Of a stretch of DNA of 64,000 nucleotides, positions 49,611 through 62,930 are shown piece after piece. Every line of letters starts with the position of its first letter. Within the stretch, counting starts at the first letter, position 1. Source of the stretch: Fasciolopsis buskii (taxonomy: Eukaryota > Platyhelminthes > Trematoda > Plagiorchiida > Fasciolidae); assembly GCA_008360955.1 (NCBI GenBank), contig LUCM01009096.1, positions 577,773-641,772 of the forward strand. The letters are read 5' to 3'. The position numbers and the translations under genes were made by a program. The notes beneath the pieces were generated by a model that was given only the letters and a program-made list of their open reading frames with translations, made no database searches and was not told where the DNA came from.

Positions 49611-52600
49611 TGCGCGGAGGTATTTTGTGACCGGACCTTCAGGCTCCCCAAAAGTCCACTTTTCTTAGAATACGGAGACGTAAAGTTCGACTAACATTAA
49701 CATTTTCTGTGGAAAACTGCAATATTGAAGCATCTGTTTCTATGTTGTCAAGGAAAACTGTGCCTATTGCGAGTCAGCTTTGGAAAAGACCTGAAAACCA
49801 GTAGCTTTTCAGCTTCACAGGTACATATCCGCAGACTACAAGTAGTTTTCGATTTCATGAGTCATTATGTACATACATTAGGAGCGCCAGGGTTCCATAA
49901 CGACTTTTTTGTTTTACGTGTGTCCGTGACACCCAGTCATTTAGCATATGATTTCAATCTCTTGCCAGTCAAATTATTCTCATGAATTCGTCTGCATTCT
50001 TTTTACACCGTTGAATTTTGAGGCGGTAAGATGACAAATCATCTTGTTAATCTCAAATTTCTGACTGAGAAGCAGAATAAAATACAATGGCGAAGTAAAT
50101 ATTAGGAGAATTCTAGGCTACGGAATGGCCTCGAAGTTCGAGATGAGTTCGGCCTTTCACAAAGTTCGTAGTATGCACATTACTTGAATCGTAAGCGGAA
50201 GGTTGGCTATTATCCTTTGAATTCCAAATGATCAGGCGCACCTAAAGATGACGCTAGTCCAAAGGACAAAAAACGTGTAGACAATGCCATCTAAAAGAGA
50301 GTTTAAAGAAACGTCTATCCCGACCAGTGTCCTTCATAATCGGTGCGTTGAGACGAGCAAAATCATGAGCTATGGTCAAGAAAAGTGCTGGTCTACTTTA
50401 TCAAGATCTAACCTGTAGTGTCCACGAGTTAAAAATATTTAGGATGAAGTGATTCAAAACTAAGTCAAAACTATTTGGATCTGCCATCCGAATGACTTAG
50501 TACGGTTTCATTTGGGTAGATCGGTAACTCGATCCATCCTACGTGTTCATATGCATTTTTGCACGCAATATGCTGAGCTGCCAATTGGAACATCTCAAAA
50601 TTTGCGAGCAGAAATGTTTTTGTCACATACGGTAGGCGAGGAAGACGTTTTCTTCTGATTCCGATCGTTCTTCAGACGGATCCGAATAGTTTGAACCTAC
50701 GTTGGAAAAAACGTGTGAGAATCGGTTTGGTATTGAAGGTTAGAGTAATCAGATTGAATGTAAAAGCCTTCTGTTATGAAAGAACGAGAACCACTCGGAT
50801 ATTTGGGTTGCAGTCCATTCACGGAAGAAAAGACTCCTAACGAAGGATAAATTATAAGGCCGTTGCCATGACTAAATCACTAATTCTTCAAATATGATGT
50901 ATTACTCGGTCGTTTCAATTATCAGAAAGAAATACCGCGTGCTGCAAGAGACCTGATCCTTTGTGAACATTCAAGGCTTTCGAATACATGACAGAATAGT
51001 TAAAAAAGGAAAGAGTAGAGTAGCGTCTCGGAATGCTGGAGAAAAAATTCCAGAATTGGGCTTGTCCGCTTCCATATTAGCTATGTTACGTGTTTGCGGG
51101 TGCTTCTATCTGCTGTCCAATTTATTTTGTTGGATTCATGCGAAATGTGAATTGATTCATTTTTCCCGCCATCAGATAGATATTGGATGAGCTTTATTTT
51201 ATCTAACTCCTCTGGCAAGGTAACGAGGAAAATGCGAAATACTGCCATGTATTGTTTGATGCAAGGGGTATCGAGATTTATTACACATTACGTTTTCCTC
51301 ACTCAGTTGCCTACAGGTTACATTGAAAAAACAGGCTTTGTTTCCCAGACGGGAAGAATACTAAGTGCCTCGGGTTCCTATCATAATATCCCGACCAAGT
51401 AACAAAAGCTAACCGAGCAACATGCCTCACTGGTCCGGTTAAAATTTTAAGCAAATCCGTCAATTATTTCTATTTTCAGTCCACTGTCTGGCATCTCCAT
51501 TGACGCGGGAGATTCAGAGTCGTCGGCTAATGCAATAAGTGATTACTTTACCGCCGCCAGAAATCACCCAGTGGAATAATTACCGGTTTTTCATGGTTGA
51601 GACAATTTGAGGAAGAACAGCAGAAACTAAAATGACATGTCCGTGAGACAAACCAGGTAAAAATCACGTTGTAACTAATTCGATAATCAGAGTGCCAATG
51701 AAATCGTTGCAAGCAAGATCGACTCCATCCCAAAACAGCCCAGCCGGTAGTACTCAGTGAAAAACATCTCTTTACCGCAAAAACGACAAGTCCTGTTTCA
51801 GCTGTTCACTAGTCTAACTGCACCCTGACAGTTCAGCATAATGCCGTTTTGCTAATCTTGAGCTATCCTAATGACTTGATGATGGTCAAAATAATTAATC
51901 TTAAAGCAGGTTATTGGCTGCATTAGGTCTGCATTTCCAGCATCCGTCTTACAAATTTTCATTCGTTTGCCGGCAATTGTGAGAAATTCGATTTCACTTT
52001 TGCAAACATTCTGCCTATGACATGCTGAGTAATAATCAGGCAAACAAATGTTAACAAATTTCTTAGTCAATAACTCATCTTCTGAGTAAATTCACCGAGA
52101 ATGTCGATCGTCCGTTGCATCGTTAAATATACACATTCCAACAGCGAATCACTCACTGTGACAGGATTTAGTCCAGCTAGTGAGTGACTTGCTGACCACA
52201 CACTTCTTATGTTGACCGACGAACACAAGGTGAGCAGTCGATGTGTACTATCAAGATGGCTCAAATTAAACACCTCAAAATCATGGGCGAATATGGCCAC
52301 AACAAACAACAGTAAAAATCAAGGATCAATCGAACAAAATCGAGGCTGTGAACTTAAAGAGGTACCGGAAAAGTCCAAACTTAATTCAAAGGATGATACT
52401 ACCTGTCTGGGCAACGCGGTGAGTGGCATGATAGAGAGATCTAGGACAGGTGAGAATAGCAAATGTTCAATTACCGGAATTGTCAAAATGGGCGGATAAA
52501 TCTTGTGCAAACACGATCACATTCGAGAATGGATCACAGAAGTCCTCGTGGCATCTAACAAGATGGTGCTAAAAGAACACAAAATCGCGCTGTAGGCAAA

Positions 52601-54158
52601 GGAACCGCACGGATGCTCATAGATCACGACAAAAATGATCTAAGCAATCCGTTAAAGTTATGAAAAGTTGCAAACATAAAACGGGGATGATACATAGTGC
52701 AAGCACATGGACGAGGGAAACATGGACACTCGGCTGAGGGGTAATTTCAATTAACTTAATCTAGAACTTGATACACTCACCATATGTCGGTTATTTTTGA
52801 CCGCAGTTATTGAGTCCTCGTGATATAAGAGTCGAAGAACCCGGTTCAGTTCAGTCTAATTCCGGTTTCACAGCCATTAACCTTTCTCGATGTTAAATGC
52901 TTTGCTGATCTTTGAAGGAAAAGGAACAGCGAAGGATCAACTTCAAAATAGTAAGCTAGAGAACCATGTGGATGAAGCAATATTTCGGTCGCAAGATCAA
53001 TATTGACAGTGACATTGGGCGATATCACCCATTGTATCTGACCATCACTTAGAAGAATCTCGTGAACCAAATCTCTGTACCTAAGCTGAATTACGCCGGC
53101 CTGTTTGTTGGTTTTCGTACTATTTTTGGCATGGCTTCAACTGGCCATCTTCAACCATCTCCCAGCCCCTGTCTGTCTCCAACAACATAATTGGACGAGC
53201 TAGATGTTGTGGCCGTATGAATAACTCACACAAAACTAAACTAATCGCCCGTAGTAGGTTGTTATGTTAACTACTAGTCTGAACACTCGAGTAGAGGTGA
53301 CATGCACACCTAGTGTGCTTGGTGAACTACTGAATATGAAAATGTAGTTAACTATTTTGATGATACACGAAAAGCGATAACATTCGAGCAAAGATGTGAG
53401 TTTGCGTATTATTACACCGTCCGAAAGGCCGATCGTTGCGATCAGCATTCAGTGAACCCCGTCAATGCTTCAGGAAAAGCCATATTCATGGAAAGAATAG
53501 ATTGGCGACATGAACTGCATTAGGAAATTGCAGTACGGGGTGCTTGGATGAGGCAGAAGTATTCAGTTTTTAACGCCAAAATCATGCTGACTGCCATTGT
53601 TGGTATCATATGACGTCGCAGCATGTGGTTCGTTTGAAAAGCAGAGCGAGGTAAGAAAACTGTAACTAGTTGTTGTACGGATGACACCGATTCCTAGTAT
53701 CGAAGTGTATCCCAAGGAATCACTCGGATAATCTGCGTAAAAGCATTGGATGATCTTATCTGCCTCGAAAAATTTACCAGGAATCGCGTGTATTCAATGC
53801 AGTCCGAGATCATCCGATTTTAAAGTTGAACTGCAATGAATTAGCGTTTTAGGTTAGAGAAAACTTAACATTTCTATCTGCTTTTGTCATATCGTCTTAG
53901 TAAAACAGTCTTACACTGAGTAGAAAACTGATGGTTAGTTGGGATAAATATATCGTGGAACAGTGTACAGGTGGATAAAAGAGATACCATGTCTCTACTG
54001 TTTTTGCTCAAAATATGGATGCCTTGAATTTTCGATAGCTAGACAATCATTTTTTGAACAAACAAGGCACCTTGTAATTTATATACGAAAATCGTTGATG
54101 TTGCCAATCCAACCAGGAGTTGATCACAACGGAAGCTTTCGGCTCATATCATTGAAAG
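49611..54158. other. Long unassigned stretch, presumed intronic or intergenic
   Basis: No LINE or SINE match noticed. Open segments at 52067-52510, on both strands, have good donors (plus GCG/GTGAGTGG at 52420; minus ACA/GTGAGT near 52157) but no known motif. Frames at 50963-51190 and 51187-51402 are likewise unassigned. Confidence 0.3.
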
Positions 54159-54545
54159 ATGGCCACGGTGACTACTTCCCCGTTACAAGTAACCAAATTA
54201 AAATGTGTGAATAATCCATGCAATTTTCAGTTTTCGACCACAACCATTTGTCATGACTTCGTTGTACAAGCCTACGATTTGTCAAAAACTTGGGAACAAC
54301 AATCACTTGAAGCGCCGGACTTTCTCTTCGTCGCTTTCACTACTACACTGAGTTCAACTAAAGCTATTTGGTTGATCGGCAATCGTACGCTGGTTTCAAA
54401 TTCGTGGTCAATTGCCCATAAGCATTGCCAACTGCCTCATTGTTGCTCTCTTAACGAAACAATTTTTGTATTTATTCCTCCGGACTTGTTCCACTTGTTC
54501 GAACCACTTTTGTCCATCATTTACGCTACCAAAGCATGCAAATAA
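54159..54545 (+). CDS. Possible small coding segment, unknown protein
   Basis: ATG in good context (GAAAGATGGCC) opens 128 codons. A 46-nt GTAACC...TTTTCAG segment inside keeps the frame if spliced, giving MATVTTSPLQ then FSTTTICHDFVVQAYDLSKT. A later stretch reads DFLFVAFTTTLSSTKAIWLI. No family recognised, no signal peptide clear. A SINE copy follows at 54585. Weak. Confidence 0.2.
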   Translation: MATVTTSPLQVTKLKCVNNPCNFQFSTTTICHDFVVQAYDLSKTWEQQSLEAPDFLFVAFTTTLSSTKAIWLIGNRTLVSNSWSIAHKHCQLPHCCSLNETIFVFIPPDLFHLFEPLLSIIYATKACK

Positions 54546-54584
54546 GGTTTCCACATCAAGCTGTCGATTCTTTGCCGGCGGTAG

Positions 54585-54735
54585 TCAGGCGGATAAGGTC
54601 GTGGTGTCCGCACGTGAATGTCGCGGGTGTGAATCCACCCAAAGCATGTCAACTTCCCTAATTGGCAGTCCTCTGCTGGCTGCGGCCCCCTTCTTGAAAA
54701 ATGATGTACATTGTTATTTCATTAATAAAGCAAAG
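54585..54735 (+). repeat. tRNA-derived SINE-like copy
   Basis: Head with GCGGGTGTGAATCCACC in the box B place; body GTCAACTTCCCTAATTGGCA to TGTTATTTCATTAATAAA. Same family as 46880-47040 and 56845-56995. Confidence 0.6.
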
Positions 54736-54739
54736 GAGA

Positions 54740-56844
54740 AAATATAAAAAAGATATCTCATGTTAAATTTTGAGACCACAAATGCTTGAGATCAATTTTA
54801 ATTTTCCGTATTTCACACACAAGTAAAACGTAACTTTCCAAAAGCGAATTTCCTAGACTGGCTTTTGCTTGAATGATACTCCAGCTATTTCCGTCTGCAT
54901 AGCTTGTCCAGGTTTGTGGAATTTCTCTCTTCTACCGTGAATCACTCAGCGTGCAAAAGGAAAACGTGGCAAGTAAGATCCCTGAACGGATTTCTGGATT
55001 TTTTGGACACGATATTGGGCCGATATTGACAGGCAATAAGTGGTGAACTGCAGGCTGTGCACATAAACATCGTCACATTGGCCACTTTACAGGACGAGAC
55101 AACAGAACTTTAGAAAAATGCGCACCGTTTATTCATTTAACCGGATCAATCTTCTGCCTACCTTACTTGAAAAAGTCATTGCCGTCGGTTACTGGGAAAC
55201 GAACGGAACAAACAATGATAGGCCACGGTTGGCCTGGTCGGATGCTTCGATTTATATTGTAATAACTTCTATTTATGTAATGCCTAAGTGAAACGAATTG
55301 TCAATCCTGGCCTCAAAACGTTTGCCCTGTTCTCATCACGCCCGAATCATTCCAGGTTGGTGTTTAGGTCATGAATAGTTCACCACTCGTCGTGTTCATA
55401 GCGTCGCCGCGTAATTCTGACCGGAATCAATTGCTAAGACCGTTGAATAATAAGCTACGGGCGCCCTATTACGGCTGCTAGACAAACATATCTGTGGACA
55501 GGAAGGTTTGCATTTCTATATCATGTTGGGGATTCACTTGAATTCTGCCGAATCCAAATGCGGTAATCCCATGGTCGAGCTGACCGGATCGTTGTACTGA
55601 AATTGGACACGTTTCCAACCATTACTCTTACGCTACTGTAACAACCGCTCGTGAGCATTAAGAAATATGACCATACACAAATATCAAACACCAAGAGACT
55701 GTCATAGCTTTAAATTTTATTGAAAAAATCTGGCATTTAGTTATATATAATCATGACGGTCCGATTCCCAATAAGCGACTTAATTTTGCAGTCACTGTAA
55801 GTCCGGCACGGTGATACGGGGGTATCAGAACAGTCAGAAAATTAAAATAGGCAGGTTGGAATGGTGTGAAACCAAAACTTCTCGGACAATTGCGACACAG
55901 AATGAGGTAGTATAGATGCCATCATACTTAGATCGCTTCACGTGTGAGAAACCAACGGGGCAGCTGTAAGAGTCAGCTGATATTCCTTGATATCCAGATT
56001 ATCAGTCTTCATGCTTAAGAAGCACAGAAGGCGGCGGGAGGCACACTTGTTACAAGCCCGATCAAATGAAGTCCTGAGACAGAAATGCTCGTGCCTGTCT
56101 GGTGCATGATACACCCGGTCTCGCTAATGCGCATAAACACTGGTGCAGTTACCCACTCCGTGTTGCGAGATACCCTTCGTACAATGAGGACTGAAGATGA
56201 AAGGCCGGTGAACAACAATCGCTGGAACAAGTCGAACGCCCCAGGCGTGAAGAACAGCAAACTATACTGAAACGATTTAGGGTGGGAAAATTAATGCCAT
56301 CCAATCAGTGGTACTCGAATTTGGCAAAACAACGTGGCCACTAATTCCCTGTGGGAGATCTGCTCGTAAAGTGTTTCTTCCAACCAATTTGATTATCTTG
56401 GCAACCGAATAAACAGAAGGAGTTCCAACAGTAAAAAATGCTATTCCGTAGGCAATGACTGGATCCGGAATTATGGACCTATCCTATCATGCACCGGGGG
56501 AGAAAATTACACTCGATGAGCCGTAAAGGAAACAAACGACCACAAGAACAGCAAGACTTCACTATCTCCGTTTATTTTCACCTTAGACTAGGAAACCGCC
56601 ATCTGTTGGAACCGTACACGAAGAAGCATGAACGTGCGTGTATCAGCACCGAATACAAGTGGTTTCAAAAAATGATCCCATCAATGAAGTTTAGAAAACC
56701 TTAGATAACAGATAAAAAACAAATGCGGCACACATTTTGACGGCATTTTTTCTCACGGACATCATTAACACCCACTGAACCTAAGTGAGTTCATCGTACA
56801 CTAAAAAACCAAACAATCAGATGCAGTGAATTAAACGGTAGGGA
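54740..56844. other. Unassigned interval
   Basis: Short open frames only (56015-56260 minus, 56085-56270 plus, 56489-56704 plus) without recognised motifs. No shared repeat noticed. Confidence 0.3.
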
Positions 56845-56995
56845 ACTGGATAAAGTTAGGGCATGCGGATGTGAGAGTCGTGCGTCTGAGCCCTGTCGCC
56901 GCAGGTCAACTTCTCCACGTGGCAGCTCTCTATTGGTCACGGCACCTTACTTGAAAATGATGCACAACGTTGTCTCACCAGTGAATGAGATAAAA
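56845..56995 (+). repeat. tRNA-derived SINE-like copy
   Basis: GGATGTGAGAGTCGTGCGTC head, then GTCAACTTCTCCACGTGGCA, TCTATTGGTCACGGCACC and ACTTGAAAATGATGCACAAC. Aligns well with 54585-54735; the box B is worn. Confidence 0.6.
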
Positions 56996-56999
56996 ATGA

Positions 57000-57810
57000 T
57001 AGTTGTGGTTGAAATTCGGTGGGTCCTGTCTGATGGACTGCCCTGCTCATCTTTTAGCATACAGAAACGAAAGGATACAAAGATTGGTCCCATCAATAGA
57101 TCGTCCACAAATTGCCGATAATTATGCTTGCCTTGTTGTGGACGTTTTGCAGTCTTATTGCTGAATTTTCTGAATAAACAATCACCGACCACAACGCGTT
57201 TCACGAATTATAATGCAACAGGATGGGCTATTGTGAGCGGACATCGGGATTCTCAAGCTGGCATCAAAGTTTGTTGAGGATGAACACTGCTGAGTCAAGA
57301 CTATTATGAACGAAATCCTCAAAATTCAAAGGCATTTTCCTACAGGTTCTCACTTCGCATGTTTAAGCCAATGTAATGTCTGGCTAACTTATTCCCAAAC
57401 AAGCAGAAACACCATGAAATTCCATCGGTCTAGTATTTTCTTAAACTAAATAGAATGCAGCATTTTTTCTTGATCGCAACCTAATGATGTCCCTTGACAG
57501 ACACACTCGTCTACTGAATGGACTGATTGATGGACCTATTTTCTACATGGGTTTGACTCCACAGCAGCACGAGCCAACCATTAACTGACCTAAGTAGCAG
57601 ATATTGGTTTTGGTAAAACGTACTGACTGGCAGAAACCGGCAAATGATTAAGATGTGAAGTCAACCTTTCCGTTCGAAAAACTACGATTCTCGACATGAA
57701 TCCAACGCTTGCTGCTTGTCCATTATGCTTCCACAAACACACACATCTGGAAATTACCCCCACCAGTTTGAGCAGCAAACTGGTTCCAAACTAAGCTGGC
57801 TAAAAATCGA
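57000..57810. other. Unassigned interval
   Basis: An open minus segment at 57590-57745 begins after a TAATTTCCAG acceptor and ends in a stop (SRIVVFRTERLTSHLNHLPV). It could be a terminal exon, but its phase does not fit the possible exon at 57893-58043. Nothing else is seen. Confidence 0.25.
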
Positions 57811-57892
57811 CTACTTGTGAAAAACCGGTTCGACAGCCACGATAGACTTTTGGTTACTGTTCGAAATAGTTCGAAGCAGTACCGAAAAACAG

Positions 57893-58043
57893 CCAAGTAG
57901 CACAATTTTGGGAAGGACTAGAGCAAACGCAATGCCAGATGTTGAGTTAACGAGTGGGCCATCCATTCGGCAGAGCTTCAGGACAAAACAGAACGCATAG
58001 CTGATTGCAATCTTCCTTATTTTTGTAGCTGGTATAAATATAA
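57893..58043 (-). CDS. Possible exon with membrane segments, weakly class C GPCR-like
   Basis: Minus strand: acceptor TATTTATACCAG, then an open segment reading KIAISYAFCFVLKLCRMDGP and LVNSTSGIAFALVLPKIVLL, then GCFS before a GTACTG donor. The pattern hydrophobic-R-x3-PLVNSTS-hydrophobic-LLG resembles the first intracellular loop and TM2 of class C receptors (TPVVKASxRELxxxLLxG). No other receptor segment was found next to it. The open frame continues to 57811 without splicing. Tentative. Confidence 0.2.
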
Positions 58044-58134
58044 TATATATACATATAATGAATAATGTGCCATCGGCATCATGGAGAAAGGAGGACAATA
58101 TGAGCAGAGCAATATATAGTGTAAAGTTTACCAC

Positions 58135-60557
58135 ATATACGATAGCTCTTCTTCCACGTCATCGGGACCCACTATTCGTCAGTAGACGTGATACCGATCA
58201 TTTACACAAACCGAAACACAGGGTTGATTGCAAAGGCCCTACCCCGAGTGTCTGACCAAATGATTTTAGAGCCTCGTTATTCACTGGTTGCTCATTTATT
58301 ACATACTTCGGATGAGGTCACATCCTGCAGGCAACGCACACCCTTGCCCTACAGATGTCGGTATGCAAAAATATATGACTAGTTTGGAATAATGGGTTAG
58401 CCATCTCTCTTGAACCGAGTATCAGAGATAAGTCAATTCAGCTGAAGGTATCTTCATACTTTGCTAAAGACACCTTCGGCAACGGACGGCGATGCTTGTG
58501 ACTTACTCAGCAGAGGCTATTTGGGATGTGCTATCTCTTGGGAGCGTTCTGAGACACGTTCAAGGTGAGTAGGCAACTCGAAACGTAAGCTACTAACTTC
58601 CAATCATGTCGAGGGATTCGGGAGCAGAAAAATGAATCGACACAAAAGGTGGGCACCATAGTCCATTGCGGAAAATTCCGAAGCATTCACCTATATTAAC
58701 CTTACACAGCAACGAGCTAACACTAATTGTTTCAAGGGTATACGGAGTAATATCAGACTTCAAATTGAATATATTTTAACCAGAATCAGTTTACTTCGTC
58801 TTACATGATTTGGCTTCTGCTAAGTAATACAGATTTTGAGCCACTTCACTGCGTCAAAATATCGGCGATGTTGGAAACGCGAAACGCCATGATTCCAGAT
58901 AACACCAGAATCGTACATTTCGTCACTTAAAACTAGTTACGGTATTGTAACAGGAAAACAACCGTTTTCCGCCAAATCGTGGTGAGTTTGGAGTATCCGA
59001 GACATTCAGCATTCTTTATTTATCCGTTCGGTCCAGAAACCAACCAGTTGACGGCCAACAAATAGACAAATAGTTGATCAATTTTATATCTTTACAAAGT
59101 ATGCCAATTAGAATGGAAAACTGGATGCAAGGAAGACTTAGAAATATTTGGACCCAACTTGAACCAGAATCTATCTAAACCATGTGCCAAAAAAAATAGT
59201 CTGAGCGAACCGAGTCACGTGCACACACATATCCAGTCATCCAATAGTAACACGCGCTTCGTTAGGACAGCAAAATAAAAGAGATGATAGATGCACTGAT
59301 TCCCGGAAAAAGTAACCGTGCCAAAAATGATATAAAGCAGATACGTTCAAAATAATTCACCATTAATCGTTGTGTGAATTACTGCCTACACAGGGCAGAA
59401 CAACAAGATAATGTTACGAGCATATGCACACATTTCAGAGATGAGGGGATGTGTTGACTGGGGTAAGGGATAAAAACTGATCAATGATGATTATAAGAAA
59501 GACATTTCTAAAAGTAGAGACACGAGCAAAAACATACAAGTTCGAAAAAGAACGGCAAGAAATGCAATGAGCCTGTGTCTGTATGTGACTGAAGGGCGAA
59601 GCTGGAAACAAGAAGATTAACAAAAATGGCGTGCGACGTGGTAAAACGTATTGCATCTGTCATGTTTTATCTAGTGAACGATTTCGAGCGAAAGAAGGTC
59701 AACCGATCGCACACACTACTTACAAGAAATCGTGAGTGCTATATGTAAAAGGTGTGCACGATCTGGCGCATCACGCAAAAAAGTCCAACCACGGGACCAC
59801 AAGGGATAACAGGTAAGTAAGATGTTCCGCGTGTGAAGTCGCACAGCCCAGCGAAGTTGCTTTCCGCAAAGCAAACATTTTAATGCTTCGCCTACCGGGC
59901 ACAAACAACAAAATTCAAATGCTCGGCATCTGTCTCGAGTGAGAAAGTGGAACGGATAAGCAGAAGAAGAGTCGTCACAGAACCAGGAGAGAAGCAATAC
60001 AGATTCTGGATCAAATAATTCTTTTTGAATTGCACTTCACGATAAAATGAACAGTGGGCAAGGCTGGAAATGCGAGTGTGGATAAATGACTTCAGCCCGT
60101 TGGTAGGAACAACGTGCTAATGTTTCTCAGGCGCAGAAGTGTTAAGTTTACTCCCTGTATGAGAAATGCAGAGAGAATACCGGAAAAGATAACGAGCTTG
60201 GCGAGTGAGTAGGTGCTCAGAAAAATGACCGAATGGACCACACGGGCTATGTACACGATTGAAATGCGATGGTTTTGCTAAATGGGACGTTGGGTTGTGG
60301 GTAATGCGAGGTTAGAACACGAGTGGGATAAAATTCGGTCAGAAAAGGAAATAAGAGCACCACAGTCAAATATGAACATCAAAAGTACTCTGCATGACTA
60401 ATCGATCGAACAAGATTAGCTTTTCATGCATGCATATATGCATCTTTGTTTTGAGATAAGTATACAGTTCTGAATGAGAATCGTCTTTGTCGGCGTACAC
60501 TGATGCAAAAAAGTCACAGAATGTTGGGTTAAATACAGAACAAAAAACACGAATCGA
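58135..60557. other. Unassigned interval, presumed intron
   Basis: No repeat or motif recognised. A cysteine-containing minus frame at 59716-59997 is not assignable. Confidence 0.3.
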
Positions 60558-62024
60558 TCAATGACCGAATGTCCATAAAAAATCTGTAGACTCTGGTACT
60601 TCCGAACCAGGACGATTTAGTGTGCTCACAGTCATTCGTAGAGTGCCTTCGTTTTCGCCGTAATCCTCGGTTTCATCATCATCGGAACGGCGGCTACAAT
60701 CCGTGAGGGTCGGGACTGCCGAATTCGCTCTAGTGAACCGAGCTGCATCTGTATCCAGGAATGACTCAGACACGGGGCCTAAGGTGCCTGTCTCCGTGCC
60801 AACTTGGATGAGTAACTCCGATGCTTCACTGTCTGTGTCATCAACCGCAGCCATTTCGGAAATAGTCGATGTGCAATCTTGAGAAACGATAGATTGACGA
60901 CTGTGGAAATAGATTATTAGGTTGCGTTAGTAAATCTCAGTTCTTGGTACTGCAAAAAAGCATGCATGTAGAAGAAACTGATCCTCTGAAGAGACTGTGT
61001 ACCAAATCTGACTGTATGGCTTATTAATAGGTAAATTGCATTAACTCTACTAAGGTTACAAGAGTGCAGTATACATCCAGACCATATGGATAAAAGTTGC
61101 CCGAAATGTGTAACATGAGGATATTCAAACGGGAGTTTTAAGGGACAGATGTTCAGAAAGCGTTAAATCACTCCGATTCTTCAGAATCAACAAGGCCCCG
61201 ATGAGTTTGCACATCATGAACCAACCAAGACTGATGCGTAAGTTGCATTGTTCAGTCTCTGTGCAATAAACACCCGGTGTCAACTTTCGCGGGCGATTAC
61301 GTTGCGGATGAGGTGTAAAATTTTCCGTCTTCCTCGCGCGCCATTTCCCTTATCTTGGTGCGTCCCGCAGATGAATCATGAGCCACGTTTAACGCTTGAT
61401 AAGAAAAATTGTTAAAGAATTGAGATATGAAAAATCCAGAGCAACAAAATAGTGATACGTCGTCCGTCCGAAGTTCGCGCACGGTTGTGTGTGTGTATGT
61501 GCGTGTGTGAACTAACCCCGAGCAGCGCTGACAGTAGATCACGTATTTGTGCAAAGTTAACAGTTTCGACTGCGATTCAAAAGCCACCGACCAAGACCGA
61601 GAAGGCTTTCACCAAAACAGAGCAAAGCCCTTGGGAACGGACAAAAACTGGTGAATTCACGGCGGTCAATTTCTAAAGTGGATACCTAATCTATAGGAAA
61701 CGCGAGTGAAACAAAATCAATCGTTGCAAAGGCAACACAGTCTATGATGAGATAATGCAATATCAGGCAACACGTGACGCTTGTTGAACCATACCGGTTG
61801 GTGACAATTGTTTCTATCATTTTTAGACTCTTTTTAAACTAATTCCATCTGCCATTTTGTTTTAAAATGGGACTGGTCTTGACCAAGGACAACCGAAACC
61901 GCCTCGTTCGCTTTATAATTACCTATCGTTCCGATTGATGATGACACATTTTTGGATATCAAATGAAACAACAATACAATGATGATGATCACCACGATCA
62001 CCAGTACCACGAGAAAAACAACAA
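60558..62024 (-). CDS. Single-pass membrane protein, transmembrane and cytoplasmic exons (partial)
   Basis: Three minus-strand exons join in phase: 61923-62024 (acceptor TTCCTTATTCCAG, donor ATAG/GTAATT), 61301-61394 (acceptor TTTTTCTTATCAAG, donor AAC/GTAATC) and 60630-60900 (acceptor CTATTTCCACAG, donor ACT/GTGAGC, or read on to a stop at 60558). Introns are 528 and 400 nt. Exon 1 encodes a transmembrane helix, VVFLVVLVIVVIIIIVLLFH, then SKNVSSS. Exon 2 is charged (TKIREMAREEDGKF). Exon 3 is acidic and Ser/Thr-rich (MAAVDDTDSEASELL, SDDDETEDYGENEG). This is the layout of the inner half of a type I receptor or adhesion protein; I cannot name the family. The extracellular part would lie to the right, perhaps including 63673-63755. 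The RTE fragment at 62290-62930 would sit in the intron upstream of the transmembrane exon. Confidence 0.5.
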
Positions 62025-62289
62025 CTGGAATAAGGAAAACAACAGTAGTAGAATTGTTAAAACAATTCACAAAACGTTGAGGTAAGCAGATCGTCTAGTT
62101 TATACATTATGATATGATCAAATACAGTGGCAACTAGAGATCACCACAGGTTAGTAGCAGGGAGTTCAGTTAAGTCCATTTTTTGCAAACATTACCTATG
62201 CACTAAAACGCACTGGTTTTGGCTCTCACTACACAGCATCAGATACTCGAAAGAGAAAAGGATGTCAATATATGAAAGACAACCTAAAC

Positions 62290-62930
62290 AAAAGAAATGT
62301 TTCGAATGCAAGAACCCCACTGGCTGCGACATCGAACCCTATCACCCACTGCCTCCAAGCATTACTTGGGGCGATCTCATGGACTCTAACCCGACAGTCT
62401 AACTGCACCTATGCGTACCAGGCCATTGGTTAACGTTTTCACACTTTTTCCCTTGTCATCGACTGGCCACTTCGAATCATGTCCCAAATGTTACCTGCCC
62501 CGAAGAACAGTACAAAACGAAGCAGCCGTTTCATGGACATGTCCAAAAACATGCTCAAATCACAATCTAAGCAAACTCAGTGCCTTCTCCAAAAACTTAA
62601 CCCTACGGTCAAGTACCTTACGCTCAAACTCTGACTTACCGACAGAATTCTCTCAGCACATCGTACTAATAATACGAACATAACGGCGCACAAACACGGA
62701 AACTCTGTGCCTATCTTATGCTCTTAACGGTCATGTTTCTGAGCCGTAAGGTAGTAGCGACCTCCTCGCTGCCGTGCATGGCTGACTTTTCATCAATAAC
62801 CACGTGACATACAGAAGATACATATGCCTAAAACTAGAGAGTCCCAATCGCGTCTTCGGTATACACAAAACAAGTGTGTCAGAATCAGTCTGGTTTTAGG
62901 TGTTTCCGTTCGACCCACCACGATTTTAAG
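62290..62930 (-). mobile_element. RTE-type LINE fragment, second copy
   Basis: Minus strand: TPKTRLILTHLFCVYRRRDW, CTAARRSLLPYGSET, RVSVFVRRYVRIIS, ENSVGKSEFERKVLDRRVKF and LEKALSLLRL, the C-terminal order of the element at 48330-49330. More worn; the YADD part is absent. It lies on the same strand as the membrane-protein exons and probably within an intron. Confidence 0.75.

Noticed and set aside
61479..61510. TG-rich run (GTGTGTGTATGTGCGTGTG) as a regulatory Z-DNA tract
   Set aside because: Short and imperfect; ordinary simple sequence.
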